Source: Hyposmocoma kahamanoa
Taxonomy: Eukaryota; Arthropoda; Insecta; Lepidoptera; Cosmopterigidae
DNA: 64,000 bases
Reading direction: 5' to 3'
Assembly (NCBI RefSeq): GCF_003589595.1
Contig: NW_020653770.1
Span: 2,750,581 to 2,814,580, forward strand
The notes under the pieces were generated by a model. That model made no database searches. It was not told the origin of the DNA and saw only the letters and a program-made list of their open reading frames with translations. The position numbers and the translations under genes were made by a program. This document shows, one piece after another, positions 31,413 to 43,270 of the stretch (position 1 is the stretch's first letter; each line of letters opens with the position of its first letter).

Positions 31413-32100
31413 TGAACTAAGGCTTAGACCTTCAGTTTCTATCGACCGTAATGCACGCGGCACAAAAACTCGAGTGGATAAAATACAGCGGGTATTTTCA
31501 TATTTCGTAGTTTCATGGTGACTCAAATTACTTATTTATTTATTTGTTTACGTCAAGCAACTATGACCCATATAATAATATGATAGCTTCTGTTACCCAG
31601 TTGCCAATCACATTCCTTTTAAATGGAATCTTAACCATCGATGGTGAAAAGAATATAATATATAGAAAGCTTCTATTATGTTGTTAGGTTTCCAACTAAT
31701 CGATCAATCATAGCACAATCCAACTCGATATCGGAACTTCTAAAGAACATGACGGCGAACCATCTGTGTTCAATGTCGGCTGATAAGCTAGTGCGGGCCC
31801 AATAGTAAAAATATCGATAATTCATCATGTAACATGATTTTTGCTTCAAGGTTATCATTTTCTAGTTAGTTCTAATATAAAAACATGAAATAAACCTTGT
31901 TTCCCTGCAAAAACTTTGCTTTTTGTGAACAGGACAACGAAACGTACAAATTTTCGGGTTTCTCTTTATTTAAAGACAAAAAGGGAACATTATTTTTTAA
32001 TTTTTTATGACATTATATTTCAAATCAATAGTGGTTGGTGTGTTTCAACTATAATTCTACAAATTGATGATAAAGAACCTAGAAATGGGTAAATTTGCAA
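31413..32100. other. No gene; relative of the 27440-27605 unit
   Basis: 31915-31995 is an inverted relative of 27455-27605 (TACAAATTTTCGGGTTTCTC...GGGAACATTA) and shows that site without the Penelope insert. Nothing else is recognised. Confidence 0.5.
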
Positions 32101-32220
32101 GAATAAGTAAATAAATAAATAAATAAATAAAATCTGCTTTATTTGGCGTGTAAAATACGTAAATTTCAAACATATTATATAAAATAAAATGAAATAAAAA
32201 GACTTTACTCTTCAACACTA
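32101..32220 (-). repeat. (TTTA)n-tailed LINE-like 3' end
   Basis: AATAAATAAATAAATAAATAAA at 32106-32130 abuts ATCTGCTTTATTTGGCGTG. On the minus strand this is a 3' UTR followed by its tetranucleotide tail. Confidence 0.45.
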
Positions 32221-32580
32221 CAACGATACACAAAAATCTTAAAATAGAGGCTTAATATATAAATCTGTGTTGAAGAAAAGGTAACACCCTCAGCAATTTG
32301 CTGATTTTCAGGTTTAACCTTGTGTATGATGTAAAACTACAAGTAAATTCGTCGCTGTAGACACCGCAGTATACATTTTCTAATTAAATATATAATTAAT
32401 TCACTCACCAGAATTGTACACTGTTATATATACTACAGAAATTACAGTTAAAATTTTGACCACACAGCAAAACGTGTAAAAAGCATTTTACTACTTATAG
32501 AATAGAACAGGTACAGAATGAAATACTAAAATATATACTAACATTTACTATACAGAATACAGAAGGATTCATTAAAGTAT

Positions 32581-32775
32581 GTGCTACTTAAGTCAACACT
32601 GTTTAAAGGACATAGCGGCTCACGTGGCAATGACACAGCAGATGGACTGGCTAGAAAAGGTTCGGAGACAGACGCTGTAGGATCAGAACCCATTGGGTCA
32701 CTCCCAATAATGGTCAAGAACAACCGTATTCAAAGGAACAAAAACTTCTGCCTCCATAGTGTGCAGCCTCGATAA
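32581..32775 (+). pseudogene. RNase H fragment of a non-LTR retrotransposon
   Basis: The frame includes FKGHSGSRGNDTADGLARKG. This is the C-terminal RNase H signature GHSG-x-x-GN-x-x-AD-x-LA-(R/K)-x-(G/A), with its conserved His and Asp. In the I, R1 and Jockey groups this domain degrades the RNA of the RNA-DNA hybrid. Flanking sequence shows no reverse transcriptase, so only a short piece survives. A proline-poor SEPIGSLP follows, as in many such proteins, before the frame degrades. Confidence 0.7.
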
Positions 32776-33679
32776 AGCTATTATATCCACATATAACTGT
32801 CAAATTCGAGTAATAAACCGGCATTTTAAAATTTTATCTCAATAGTGAATATGGTGAGCACCGTGACGTCACATTTTTATGTCATCGCGAGCGCAGGTGA
32901 TCAATGACTGCAAAAGATTAACACAGTGCCAAACACAGCTGATTTTAAAACATTTGCACAGTAATTTTATCAACGTTAAAATTGAGCGCGACAAACGAGA
33001 TGAAAAGACATTTTTTATTTCATGGTTTTCGCGGCGATGATTAAACAACAAAGATAGCCATATACGCAATTTTATATCGTTGTCCTTGTTCTTCAAAATG
33101 TTTAGTTCATTACCAAATAAATAAACTTAGATAAATCAACTGAAATAAATATTGCCACGGAGAGGTTTATCACATATATACTGGCATGGTACGCCCAGTG
33201 GACAAGCCATGTGGTTTATCCTGAAACTCTAACTGCCGTCCTAACAGGTCATAGTCCAAATAATAAACCATTTATTAATTTACCTATTAAAGTCTCGTAG
33301 CCCAAACACGGTACCTTACTTTAGGAACCCACATTATGCAACGATTGCATAAAATACTGTTTTCATCCCACTTGCTCGTAAATGGTATGATTGCATGGTG
33401 GCTAACTTGTGTATAATGCCCCAAATAAAACCCACGGGCCATTCTTCGTTCCATTACAGCCATGTTCAGTAAGGAGTTTTTTTAATTTGTAGCACGATAT
33501 ATTTCCTTATATAGGAGGTTCAAGTTCAAGCAAGGACTAAGTACTTAAGTTCAAAATTAAAACATTCGCTTAAAATATTATCAAAATAGAAATTTTATTG
33601 CAATCCAGGCACATTCTACTAAAATAAGTACTTATTTACTATTAATAATGGATTTAAATATTTTTGTTTATAAAAAATT
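32776..33679. other. No gene recognised
   Basis: The minus-strand frame at 32869-33096 is basic and unrecognised. No shared repeat was found. Confidence 0.4.
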
Positions 33680-34134
33680 TTAACCGACTTCAAAAAAAGG
33701 AGGAGGTTCTCAATTCGACTGTGTTTTTTTTCTTTGTATGTATGTTACGCGATAAGTACGTTATTTGTGAACCGATTTTCATGATTCTTTTTTTGTTGGA
33801 AAGAGGGTACCTCCATAGCCATAGTGGTCCCATTTAATTTTGAAGAAAATCATCCATCTCTAATGGTGGCTGTCCACGCATGAAGATTCATTTTTATAAA
33901 TAGCGCCTAAATTTTATTATAAGGAGCAATTATTTTAATGGTTGATTTTGCAATTCTCCAATTCGAGGCGTTTTTCTCTCTCAATATACTTTAAGCAGTG
34001 AGAACCGATTATTATTATCTCCTATGTCAAGTCCTGTATAGTGGCGAACTAGGGGATATTTCAATAAAACTTAGCAAATAGACGTAATTCCACGTACTTT
34101 TGAGGTCGTTTTTTTAGTACTCTGTACTGAGATT
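33680..34134 (-). mobile_element. MITE-B, full-length copy
   Basis: Inverted; both ends are intact (TTAACCGACTTCAAAAAA at 33680 and GGTC...AGTACTCTGTACTGAG at 34134). Confidence 0.8.
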
Positions 34135-34220
34135 ATACAACATTTTAGTTCGAGTTGTATTATCTATGGAAGAATTAAAAAAAAACAAAAATCCCGCCAT
34201 TTGTCAAATCCATAATTGTA

Positions 34221-34230
34221 NNNNNNNNNN
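34221..34230. other. Assembly gap (10 N)
   Basis: Ten undetermined bases. A 10-N run is usually a nominal gap size, so the distance across it should not be trusted. Confidence 0.99.
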
Positions 34231-34279
34231 GGTATAGTTGTGTCATTCTTTCGTGCAAATTCTCTAAAATCTTAGAAAA

Positions 34280-34350
34280 ATGCCTTATTGTGCTGTTTTG
34301 GAGTGCAAAAGTGATAGATATTACCCGTGGTGGTATTTCATATCATCGGA
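34280..34350 (+). pseudogene. THAP-like zinc-finger start, frameshifted
   Basis: ATG at 34280 opens MPYCAVLECKS; after a one-base shift the sequence continues ITRGGISYHR. MPxCAVxxC, then GxSxHRF, is the N-terminal THAP pattern. It lies 50 bp after the assembly gap, so more of the gene may be missing there. Confidence 0.45.
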
Positions 34351-34557
34351 AAATCTTATCTTAATAAATTTAAAAAAAAACGAATGTAAAGCTTATTGAA
34401 ATCGTCGTTCAGCAATTAACCGCTAGATGGCAGCACATTGATTGACATTTCAATATTATATCAAAACGTTGTAACTTGCAATAAAAATAAAAAAAAAATT
34501 TAAAAATTCAAAATTAATCTTTTAGGCCTTGGGAGAGGCGAGAGTTTAAAATAAATA

Positions 34558-34735
34558 CGATAATAATAATAATAAAGAACTTTATTTATCTACATTTACA
34601 AAACAATTTAGTCGTAAATAACATCACTTATAGATACTGTGTAGATAAAAAGGGAGTCTCAGCTTAAGCTGTTTTTCAGACCCTACCTTTTTGAAACCCG
34701 CTTCATTTTAATCATAGTATTTGTCTGACGCGTCT
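34558..34735 (-). repeat. LINE-like 3' end with (ATT)n tail
   Basis: ATAATAATAATAATAAAG at 34561-34578 abuts a segment with CTCAGCTTAAGCTG. On the minus strand this is a 3' UTR and its triplet tail. Confidence 0.4.
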
Positions 34736-35207
34736 CGAGTAGCTCCAAAAGATATCACAAAATAATAAATATATACATATATACTCACTTAAAGTTATAA
34801 TAAATCTATTGTCCTTATAGTACCTGAGATAGATAAAATATTCCACCTAAAAATACTCAAATTTGGGGTTTAGGTAGAGATGAACAGCACCCACACGTAA
34901 AAATATAATTACAAACTCCAATTACTTTTTGATCTTTACCTCGAAAGTAACCAAAGCTTGCACTTTCTGTACAATAATAGGTATTGATGGTATTGAATTT
35001 TCCACGATATGCCAACAGGGTAAAGTTTAAATGATATTAACAATCCAGAATTTCAAATGTTTCAAATTAAAAATGTGCGAGTTTTGGCGTCATCGGTTAT
35101 CATAGCAATCGAGGCTTAAGTTTTGTTGTCTAATTGTATTTTTTCCTCCGTGTATGGCACCCTTATGGCGAGGTCTTTAAACGAGATCTTATATTTTAGG
35201 AGGTGAG
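34736..35207. other. No gene recognised
   Basis: AT-rich spacer; 35140-35200 is somewhat GC-richer. Confidence 0.35.
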
Positions 35208-35507
35208 GTGAGTGTGGGAGGCCGCCCCTCAATCTGCACGTTTAAAATTAATATGAACAAAATAAGAAAATGCGGAGAAAATTTCACACAGATCAGAGTT
35301 GACAAGCGTTCGATGGCGGCTGACGGACATGGGCAGCGCGGAGTGTCTTTAAACCGTTGGGCAATTATCAACTTTCGAGATAAATGTGAATTTAATATCT
35401 ATAGGGGCTTTAGCAAGTTCTCTGTAGAACTTAAAGAAAAATGTCTCCATATAAAAATTATGTTTTCTGTGGCTGTTTGTAAAGCAATCTCGGGACGTGA
35501 GACGTGA
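35208..35507 (+). pseudogene. Unidentified frame, faint resemblance to insect Argonaute
   Basis: A 99-codon frame contains LNRWAIINFRDKCEFNIYRG followed by FSKFSVELKEKC. Insect Argonaute-2 proteins have a stretch of the form L-x-x-WAIxxF...R-x-F-x-x-x-L near the linker before the MID domain, and the spacing is similar. Nothing on either side extends the match: no PAZ or PIWI motif (DEDH region) is present within 2 kb. It could be a retrocopy fragment or coincidence. The frame has no clear start context, and ends in a GACGTGAGACGTGAGACG tandem. Confidence 0.2.
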
Positions 35508-37010
35508 GACGTTGCGCAATTGCTGTTTATGTATTTGTGTATATTTGTTATTGTGCAATTTAAATTTATTATTATTGTTCTTGTTCTTATTCAAGTTGAT
35601 TATTTTAATGTGTAAATGTTGTATGTCAAATTTAATTTATTTACTGTCTGATTGTGTTAGTATTTATTTAATTGCATTTTGTTTTATTGTGGTGTTCTAT
35701 TTCTATGACAGGCCATGGTAGAATATCAGCGAGGGTTATGTAATTAGTATAGTCCTCAAATGCTGAGTCATGGACCTTTTTGACAACTCGTTTTTGTTTC
35801 CTTATTAGTTTTAATTTTTTTTCTATTGTTTTTTTTATTATTTATGCACGAATTATTTAACATTTTATAATTGTTTGCATTTTATAATGTATTTTGTATG
35901 TCAAATAAATACGATTTTAGCCTGTTTTCGGGATTTTGCGAGTATATGATCGGGTAAAGTACATCCTAGCGTGTAACGAATAAGCACATCTTTAGACGGT
36001 ATCCATAGGTGTATCGTATACTTTAATATGACCGTTATTTAATAGTAAATACTTAACCGTTTGATCTAGCAAAACAGTTTCTCTCTCTTCTCATCTGGAG
36101 ACTCGCATTAAGATCATCAGCGGCCAAAAAATGGAATCAGTTCATTCAACACTGAAACATTCGTAAAAATGAGCTTATATGTAACAGCGCGACCTTCCAC
36201 AACGGCAATGATGAAAACCAAAGCTAATATCCATTCGATCGACCGTGAAAAGTTACATCCAATAACGTCGCCAATTTCTATACTTTGTGCTTTTAATAAT
36301 CTGTGATAAATATATTACGTAGACGGTTATCTTTTCATTTAGCTGATTGCGCTTGGCGGCGTGTCCCAACTTCATTAATATGATAAGTTTTGGACACTTG
36401 ACCCGAGCATTCGTGCTTGGATACGTTTTTGAGATATGATAATGTGTGTACACCACACCTTGGTGTAATAAGACCACAATTGCAAAATTACAACTTTTCA
36501 GGTTTAATGGACTATCTACACAAGGGCCGGACACGGGCATAACAATGCTGGAAAAAATCCAGGTTTAATTCGCACGTTACCTTTATAAACGACTCTATGG
36601 GTATTATCCGTTTACGTATCCGTCTCTCTTTGTTAATGGCATGGTGGGACTGGATACACTTGTAGAAGAAAGGAAATGCTGCTGATACGTAATATCCGGT
36701 TGCTGACGAATCAGGTACACACAACCCGGATGCGCTGGCGCACTTAGGCCTGGGTGCGCGTGCTCGCAGGCCGCATCGGCTCTATGAATTGTTTTGTGTC
36801 TATATCTGATCTTTGATGTTGGTTTGAACGACTTCTGCCATCTGTAGCGAAATCTATGAAAGTTTTTCTTCATTCAGCCAGGCACGTTTACAGCTACCAG
36901 GGACTATCTAGAGATGTCGCAATATTTGTCATATTATTTAGTTATTTAATTGAACATCACGATATTTTATTACCTCAACATTCAATTATTTTTTATGAAT
37001 GATCGTCCGT
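35508..37010. other. No gene recognised
   Basis: 35530-35900 is T-rich. 36250-36870 has overlapping minus-strand frames without motifs. 36873-36920 resembles the SINE-2 leader (GACATCTCTAGATAGTCC read inverted). Confidence 0.35.
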
Positions 37011-37188
37011 GTTTGTTTTGAAGAAAGGGCAAAGCGCCATTTTGAAAATTTTTTCAGGGGAGCATATTTTAGTTTTTCTATCGACTGTTTTAAAATATTT
37101 ACGTCTTGTTTTAAATTCAATTTTATAACTTAAACTCAATTAAAACGAACGAAAAATTTTAAAACAGGACGTCAATATTTTAAAACAG

Positions 37189-39515
37189 GATGCGGACAGC
37201 TAGAGTGAGCAGAGGTGCCACTTGCGCTCCCGAGCCACTCGCTAGTCCCGAACCTTTTTTTTACGTCACTGTTCACCGCGTCTATTGTCCCTAATCGCGC
37301 GGGTTGTCTTACCGACTGTCAACTATTACGAATCTAGAATTACTCAAAACCAACACTCTAAAAACAAAATCTAAAAGTATCGGTTATCATTACAAGTGCT
37401 TTTTCAAATAGTGTAAATAAAAGTTCATCAAACTAATTACTCAAAAATAACATCTCGAAACCAAAATATAGAAGTGTCGGTTACTAGTAAACTGCAATAA
37501 ACTTTATATAAGTTGTGTAATCGTGGTTCGAAAAGTGCAGTGCAAATCTCATTTACAATCAAACCTACATAGAGATCGAAACATTCAAAACAAAAGGGTC
37601 GGCGACGAGCGAGCCTGCAACCTGCACATAACACACACGCGAGATCACAAAACCCGGTGAGAGACAGCCAAATCTTTTCTTTAAACTAACTGCAGGAACG
37701 ATAGAATCAATGGTTACTAGTTAATTCTCCGACGCTTTCCTAAATCCACTACTTTTTTTATCAGAGACGTTGTTCAAATGCGTTAAACGACGATTTCTAT
37801 AAACTAAGTTATGTGCTACCCCATACGTTTCGGAACCAGTCCGTTATAATCACACGCCAACCATTTGGAAAATTAAACGAGACTGTCTAGGTATTAAAAA
37901 AGTACAGTAAAGCTGATAATACACACTCTGCCCCCCTATATCGGTTTTTCATGCAAACTGTCAAAGTAACCATATTCCCCTTATAAAAATAAAGCTAGAC
38001 ATCTAAAACATCCAATAAAAAATCTTTAAAAACAAAACACATAAAGATAAAGAAATAAATATTCCATCTCAATATTCACAACGGGTAAACCCAAATTCCA
38101 AAAACTAAAATGAAGTTCTACACGTGCACAGCTGCATCACAAACAAATTATCCAAAAGAACTGACAACAGTAACACAACACAAGTGATGCAATTTACCCT
38201 TAAGGTCCTCAGAAGAATAGCCGGATGACATAGGATGCAGATTTATCCAAACTACAGGCCCTCTGAATAACGAAAGGAAAGCGAGTAAAACAGGGGTGCC
38301 CACTCTCGCCACGATTGTTCACTCTGATAATGGACGACCTAATGAGAACTCTTGAGGAAGAAAGAGAGTTCCTTCAACTTGACCCAAATAAGAAAATCTC
38401 CTTAGCGGTGGTACTATCATTCGCAGACATAATGCCCATGATATCCAACTCACTAAGCAAACTAGATATCATTGACAGAACCCGCCACCTTTTCTGCACA
38501 ATAGGACCCAAAACAAACACCAAAACAACAAAAGTTCTCCTATGCAACCCAACTCAAGTTGGAACACAAAGAACGCCCGATTCTTAGACAGAACTAACAT
38601 GCCAGTAACAAAATAAATTAACTATTTAGGCACGTACATAAACTCTACTCACAGCCGCAAAACTACAGCACACACAAGATGTAAAAAGCTATCAAGAACG
38701 CAAAAATAATAGCTCATTTCGTAATGCTATCAAAACTCGAATAGCAAACAGCTCGCTTAATATACACGATGGTCATTGAACCTACAATGACTTACGGCCT
38801 TACAGCAGCTGCGCTAATAAAAGCCAATAGAGCGAAAAGCTGAGAAGGTACGAAAGGTTAATACTTAGAAGTATAATTAACTGCGCAGTATCACAACCAA
38901 AAGAAAGAAAAATACACGATGTATTGGAGGGAAAGACAGCAAACGAATAAAATATCTGAGGCTTTGCTACTTCGGCCACGTCGACAGAACAAAACACCCA
39001 CACGTTTTACATGCAGCACGAATACAAAGAGCACCACAACTCTTAATAGGAAGACCCGTATTTACCTGCAACGAGTCCATAAAACGTAACATGGAATACT
39101 ATCAACGTATCGAAGGTGACTGGACAGAACTAACTAAAGATAAGAATAAATTTAGGCAAGAAGTTGAAGAAATACATAAAATTCCGAAAACCGACACCGA
39201 ATCAGCAGGGGAAAGAAATGATACAACTTGAGGTCTATGGACAAGAACACATCCTCACCCAGGAGAATCCACTAAGGAAACACGAAGCCTAACACCATCA
39301 ACGCTCATTCCTAACAACACTACTTAATCACCTATCCAAATTCTGTCACGCGCTGCATAGCCGGCAGGAATCTGGCCACCGGTTGCGGCTGGTTGGTCTT
39401 CCCCTGCACAATTCCGGGCATTTCACTCCCTGAAACTGTGCCCCCTGGTATATCCCGCTTGTCCGGGTTAGATTTACTCTGGCTGGGTGTGGTGCCAATG
39501 GGCAATGAGCAATGA
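37189..39515 (+). mobile_element. Non-LTR retrotransposon with 22-bp target duplication
   Basis: It is bounded by the same 22 bases (starting GGACGTCAATATTTT) at 37167-37188 and 39516-39537, with one mismatch. The 5' part (37189-37700) is a non-coding leader with several GTGCGCTCCCGAG-like GC stretches. The reverse transcriptase starts abruptly near 38285 and a 3' UTR runs from about 39240. Most of the ORF is deleted, yet both ends are kept. Confidence 0.8.
38285..39230 (+). pseudogene. Reverse transcriptase remnant of the 37189-39515 LINE
   Basis: The frame opens with KQGCPLSPRLFTLIMDDLMR, the motif-B region QGCPLSP typical of one LINE lineage. It continues through VVLSFADIMPMISNSLSKLD, where the catalytic FADD box reads FADI (one essential aspartate lost), and RTRHLFCTIGPKTN-TKTKVLL, ending at 38587. 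After several stops a C-terminal tail reads FGHVDRTKHPHVLHAARIQR and LLIGRP near 38965-39060. The loss of the second aspartate and the stops make it inactive. The clade is unresolved. Confidence 0.75.
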
Positions 39516-39606
39516 GGACGTCAATATTTTGAAACAGTAATTAAAACCTAAAACATGCTCCCTGAAAAAATTTTTGAAACGGCGCTTTTTCTCTTCTTAC
39601 AAAACA

Positions 39607-40235
39607 CCGACGAAATTGCTCTACTAGTTTGTTATAATTAATAATACAAAAAAGATCGAGATAGAGAAAAAATCATTTGATTTTATTTTTGTTTTTATTT
39701 ATGAGGCGACGTTTGCCCTTAACCACACAAGAAGAAAGATGTGGACGAGAGTGTACTATTTCTAAATGATGCCAATTAACTTTGATTTAGTCTGTACCTT
39801 TCCGAGAAAATTCCTTTCTTTTTTCATAATCCCCGACGTGATCCCGGCAGAACAATGCTTTCCGGTGAATAAAACCACAAACAACACGGTCGTAAAACTC
39901 CCATACTATCAGGGCCAATTAGGTAACTTCGTTGAAGCCAAATATTTATCGATTGAACATTGAATCAATTGAATTAGTTTTGCGGAAATCAGCGGTAATG
40001 AAGACATCTACATAATTTTACAGCAAATTCCGTTAATTGATTTTGGTACCTATACGTTGACAACAAACAATATGTCCCAAATGATGACACGCTAATTCGA
40101 TCACCCGATCCGACCGACATTCGGTGACCCGATCGTAATAAAACATAATGTACAGATATTTAAATATGTCAAAGTTAAAGTGTTTATTGTTGAAATGTGT
40201 TACACAGTGTTTAAAATTGAAATAAAAAATTACAA
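39607..40235. other. No gene; SINE-2 tail fragment at the start
   Basis: CTACTAGTTTGTTATAATTA...TACAAAAAAGATCGAG (39618-39660) is the inverted SINE-2 tail. The frame at 39766-39963 has no motif. Confidence 0.4.
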
Positions 40236-40358
40236 ATTACACCCAAATTCATGAGAGTAATAAATGTACGCCATACAAATATTTCTCCCAGCCCGGGAAT
40301 CGAACCTGGGACCTCTGCGTGGCAGTCTGCCATGGTAGCCATTCGGCCACGGAGGCAG
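40236..40358 (-). mobile_element. tRNA-derived SINE-1, copy 2
   Basis: Inverted head GCCTCCGTGGCCGAATGG at 40357, box B GGTTCGATTCCCGGGCTG near 40300, then the AATATTTGTATGGCGTAC tail. Same family as 20182-20388. Confidence 0.75.
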
Positions 40359-40711
40359 ATAATAGTTTCAACATGACTCAGTTAGGGCGTCGCAAACAAC
40401 AATATTATGAATTTGACTTAGACATAAAAAGAAAATTATTTAACATAGAATACGTATAAAATTAGTAAATTTAAAATCTAATAATAAAGATAAGCATTAC
40501 AATTTATTAAAATTCCGTCAATATGAAAGCCGACATGTGTGCTGCTGAGCTCCTCTATTAGCCCGTTTAGGTATAAGTTGAATAGCATCGGTGAGATCAG
40601 TCCCCCCTGTCTTACCCCACACTGCAAACGATACTGCTCTTAATATGTCCCCGCCCATCTCATAACATTGACCTGGCTTTGATACCAGAATTTAAAGATA
40701 TTAATTAAATT

Positions 40712-41038
40712 TTTATTGAATTGATATTCAATTATTTTTTGTGAAATTACTCCACTAGTTTGTTATAATTATTAATACAAAGATCGAACACTCAGAAAAA
40801 ATTCCTTCGATCCGGTCGGATTCGAACCGACGTCTTCTTGCATACCGTGCCAGACGCTATACCAACTAAGCCACGGAACGAACCAACGCACCTCACGAAT
40901 TCTTCTATGTGCTTGCGTCGTGTCTTTGTACTTGGTCTTTCAACGACTTTTTAGTCGTAGCGCCATCTATGAGAAATCTTTGACAGATTTATCACCCAGC
41001 TAGTACCTTTACAGCGGGTGTTCGATCTTTGTATTAAT
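40712..41038 (-). mobile_element. tRNA-derived SINE-2, long copy in a LINE
   Basis: Leader CTGTAAAGGTACTAGCTGGG, then AAAAGTCGTTGAAAG, box A (CCGTGGCTTAGTTGG), box B (GGTTCGAATCC) and the tail TTCGATCTTTGTATTAATAA. TTTAAAGATATTA-TTAAAT occurs on both sides (40695 and 41042), indicating a target duplication of roughly 15-18 bp. Confidence 0.75.
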
Positions 41039-41250
41039 AATTTTAAAGATATTATTAAATTCTGTAGGCATATTCGTGCCTTTAAGTTTATCCCACAAAA
41101 TATCATAATACACCAAGTCAAATGCTTTGGACAGGTCTAGGTAACACGCATATACCTGTGTATGGCGGTTCGTGTAGTATTTGGCAGTCTGCTTTATGGC
41201 CAAGATGGCACTTTCAGTTGATAAGCCAGGCTTAAAACTAAACTGGTTAT

Positions 41251-41840
41251 CCGCTCACGCGATACATGCAGCCGTAGACGCATACCACACCTAGAGGTGC
41301 CGGTGTTGATTTTATACCGATTTATCGGATATCGAAGTTATAACAGGTAAAAGAACTAATATTAATTGCAATTTCGGTAACTACTCCAGCAAACCATAAA
41401 GTTTTTAATGCCTGGGTCTGTCATTTAAAAAAAAAAACAACTTCAAAAATACGTCACGACAATCGTGTGTGTTATTGTTTGGGCTGGTAATTTCGGTGTT
41501 TATTTATTGAAAACATACCGTAAGTAGGGTTTTTTAAGTTTACCCTGAATATAAATGTTTATAAACTATACTTTAAGGAGTAATTTCATGGTAAACGTTA
41601 GAACCACTCAAACGGAATATTATCATATTTATCCAAGTACACCAAAAATTTCATTAGTGCTTTTTAAGTGCAGGATTTGCGGTGTATTACTGCATTTTAT
41701 TTGAGATGTTTTTGTTGGTAGTACGGAGGGTATTTATTTAGCAATGCAGAATAATAATTTTTATTTATAAAAACTTGTATTTGCGAAATAATTTACGAAA
41801 CCAAAAAGCCGCCATTTTGCGGTAGGAGGAGCGTGAGCGG
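41251..41840 (+). mobile_element. TIR element H, copy 2 (590 bp)
   Basis: The ends CCGCTCACGC and GCGTGAGCGG are perfect over 10 bp and flanked by TTAT (41247-41250 and 41841-41844). Removing the element and one TTAT restores the LINE codons for KLHDNQF. No open frame. Confidence 0.85.
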
Positions 41841-42696
41841 TTATCGTGCAATTTTATAAATTGAGCAATCTGGGTATTAAGCAGACCATCAAGCAACCTG
41901 GCAATATTCCGAGAGAGATCAGCTTAAAGTTGTCTTTATTGCCAATATCTCCTGTTTTATTTTTGACAATTGCCACCACTACTGTCTTCATCATGTCAGC
42001 CGGTAAGTATGAGTGTCTTATACAGAACGTATAGACCATCGCCAGGACTCTTGGTAAGTGATGTTGAAGGTGCTCAATGCTGAGACCATTATTTTCCCCC
42101 TGACATTGATTTGATAGCTTATAAAACGTATTGAGCTGTAAATCTAGTACTACATTCCTGGCCACAGAGCCCATAATCGCTCACCCCCATCGATTGCGCC
42201 GTCCCAATGGTGATTTTACAGAAAAATTACTCATAAACATGTTCACTAAGCATTTTTGGTCGCACAATTTACACTCACAGGGAGGCCCGGCTTACTATTG
42301 AATTTATTTGTAGCTTTCCAAAAACTCTTAAAGTAACGCTTAGAATGGTGAGCTGCGATAATGTCCAATTTAATTTGCTCTTCATGTTTTTGACACCATC
42401 TTAAACGAGACTTAAAGATTCTTTAACTGTCACGCATTTCATCGTAAACTTGTCCTGTTCTGAGCCTCTCTGTGAGCTTTACTTACATGTCGATTCTAAA
42501 CCGCTACTGGTTTGCGTTTTTTTTACCCGGTTACTATCTCGCCTAATTGTAGCAGCCTCCAGTAAGGCTTTCTTATAAATTTTATTTATAATTATCCTAT
42601 GGCCACTGTCGTTACACATACGATCACCACATTGTTGCAACTGTACAGGAAAATCATATAGGTGTGGCACCGTCGTTTTGCGCGACGATTTCACCA

Positions 42697-43270
42697 ACGT
42701 CAAATTCAAATTCAAATTCAAATTCAAAATAATCTTTATTTCATAGGTAAGCATTATTACACTTGAAATCGTCACAATGGTTAAACTCTACCGCTCATTC
42801 GTAAGGCAGATTTCCCTGAGAAGAATGAGCAAGAAACTCTAGGGGTTGCTCTTTGTAAATAACATTTACAATATGTTTTTTTTATTTGAAACATCAGAGA
42901 TCGAGACTACCTCCATGAGCTAAACGGGTTACTACCACGGATTTTTGTCATCCAAGTACGCAGAAGTTGTATAATAACCTTTAGTATAAAGTTTTTGTTT
43001 CACTATAGTTTTAAACCTCGTGAAAGGCAAATTTTGTATATCAACCGGAATGTTGTTATAGAAGCGTATACATTGCCCCTTAAATGATTTTTTGACTTTG
43101 TGAAGACGACTATCAAGAAAAGCTAGTTTAATTCTATTCCTCGTATTAATGTTATGTCTGTCACTATTTTTCATAAAAAAATTACTATTCCTTTTAACAT
43201 AAATTACATTTTCATAAATGTACTGTGAGGCTAGTGTAAGAATGTTAATTTCCTTAAACTTATCTCTCAA
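42697..43270 (-). mobile_element. LINE 3' end with C-terminal frame and (TTTGAA)n tail
   Basis: A 112-codon frame (43270-42932) begins MRDKFKEINILTLASQYIYE and contains NTRNRIKLAFLDSRLHKVKK, the C-terminal region that follows the reverse transcriptase in a common lepidopteran LINE. A 3' UTR with GAGCAACCCCTAGAGTTTCTTG follows, then TTTGAATTTGAATTTGAATT at 42703-42727. Related 3' ends occur at 51656-51754 (minus), 56556-57120 (minus) and 59870-60300 (plus). This copy is the best preserved of the four. Confidence 0.75.

Larger units (their letters stand above)
37011..39606. mobile_element. Foldback element split by a LINE
   Basis: The left arm 37011-37118 and the right arm 37155-37188 plus 39538-39606 are inverted copies with blocks GCGCC-TTTT-AAAATTTTTTCAGGG, AGCATATTTTAG and ACTGTTTTAAAATATTTACGTC. 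With the LINE removed the right arm is continuous, giving an original element of about 250 bp. Confidence 0.75.
40540..42700 (-). mobile_element. Non-LTR retrotransposon, decayed, with two nested insertions
   Basis: Read leftward: DRMCNDSGHRIIINKIYKKA (42640-42575), RLRWCQKHEEQIKLDIIAAH (42400-42350), MMKTVVVAIVKNKTGDIG (42000-41940), KLHDN (41855), then after element H QFSFKPGLSTESAILAIKQT (41245-41185), motif A YACYLDLSKAFDLV (41145-41105), and after SINE-2 the motif B run GVRQGGLISPMLFNLYLNGL (40615-40555). The FADD box and C-terminus are missing. This is one reverse transcriptase open frame cut in three by later insertions, and it has decayed by frameshifts. Confidence 0.8.
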
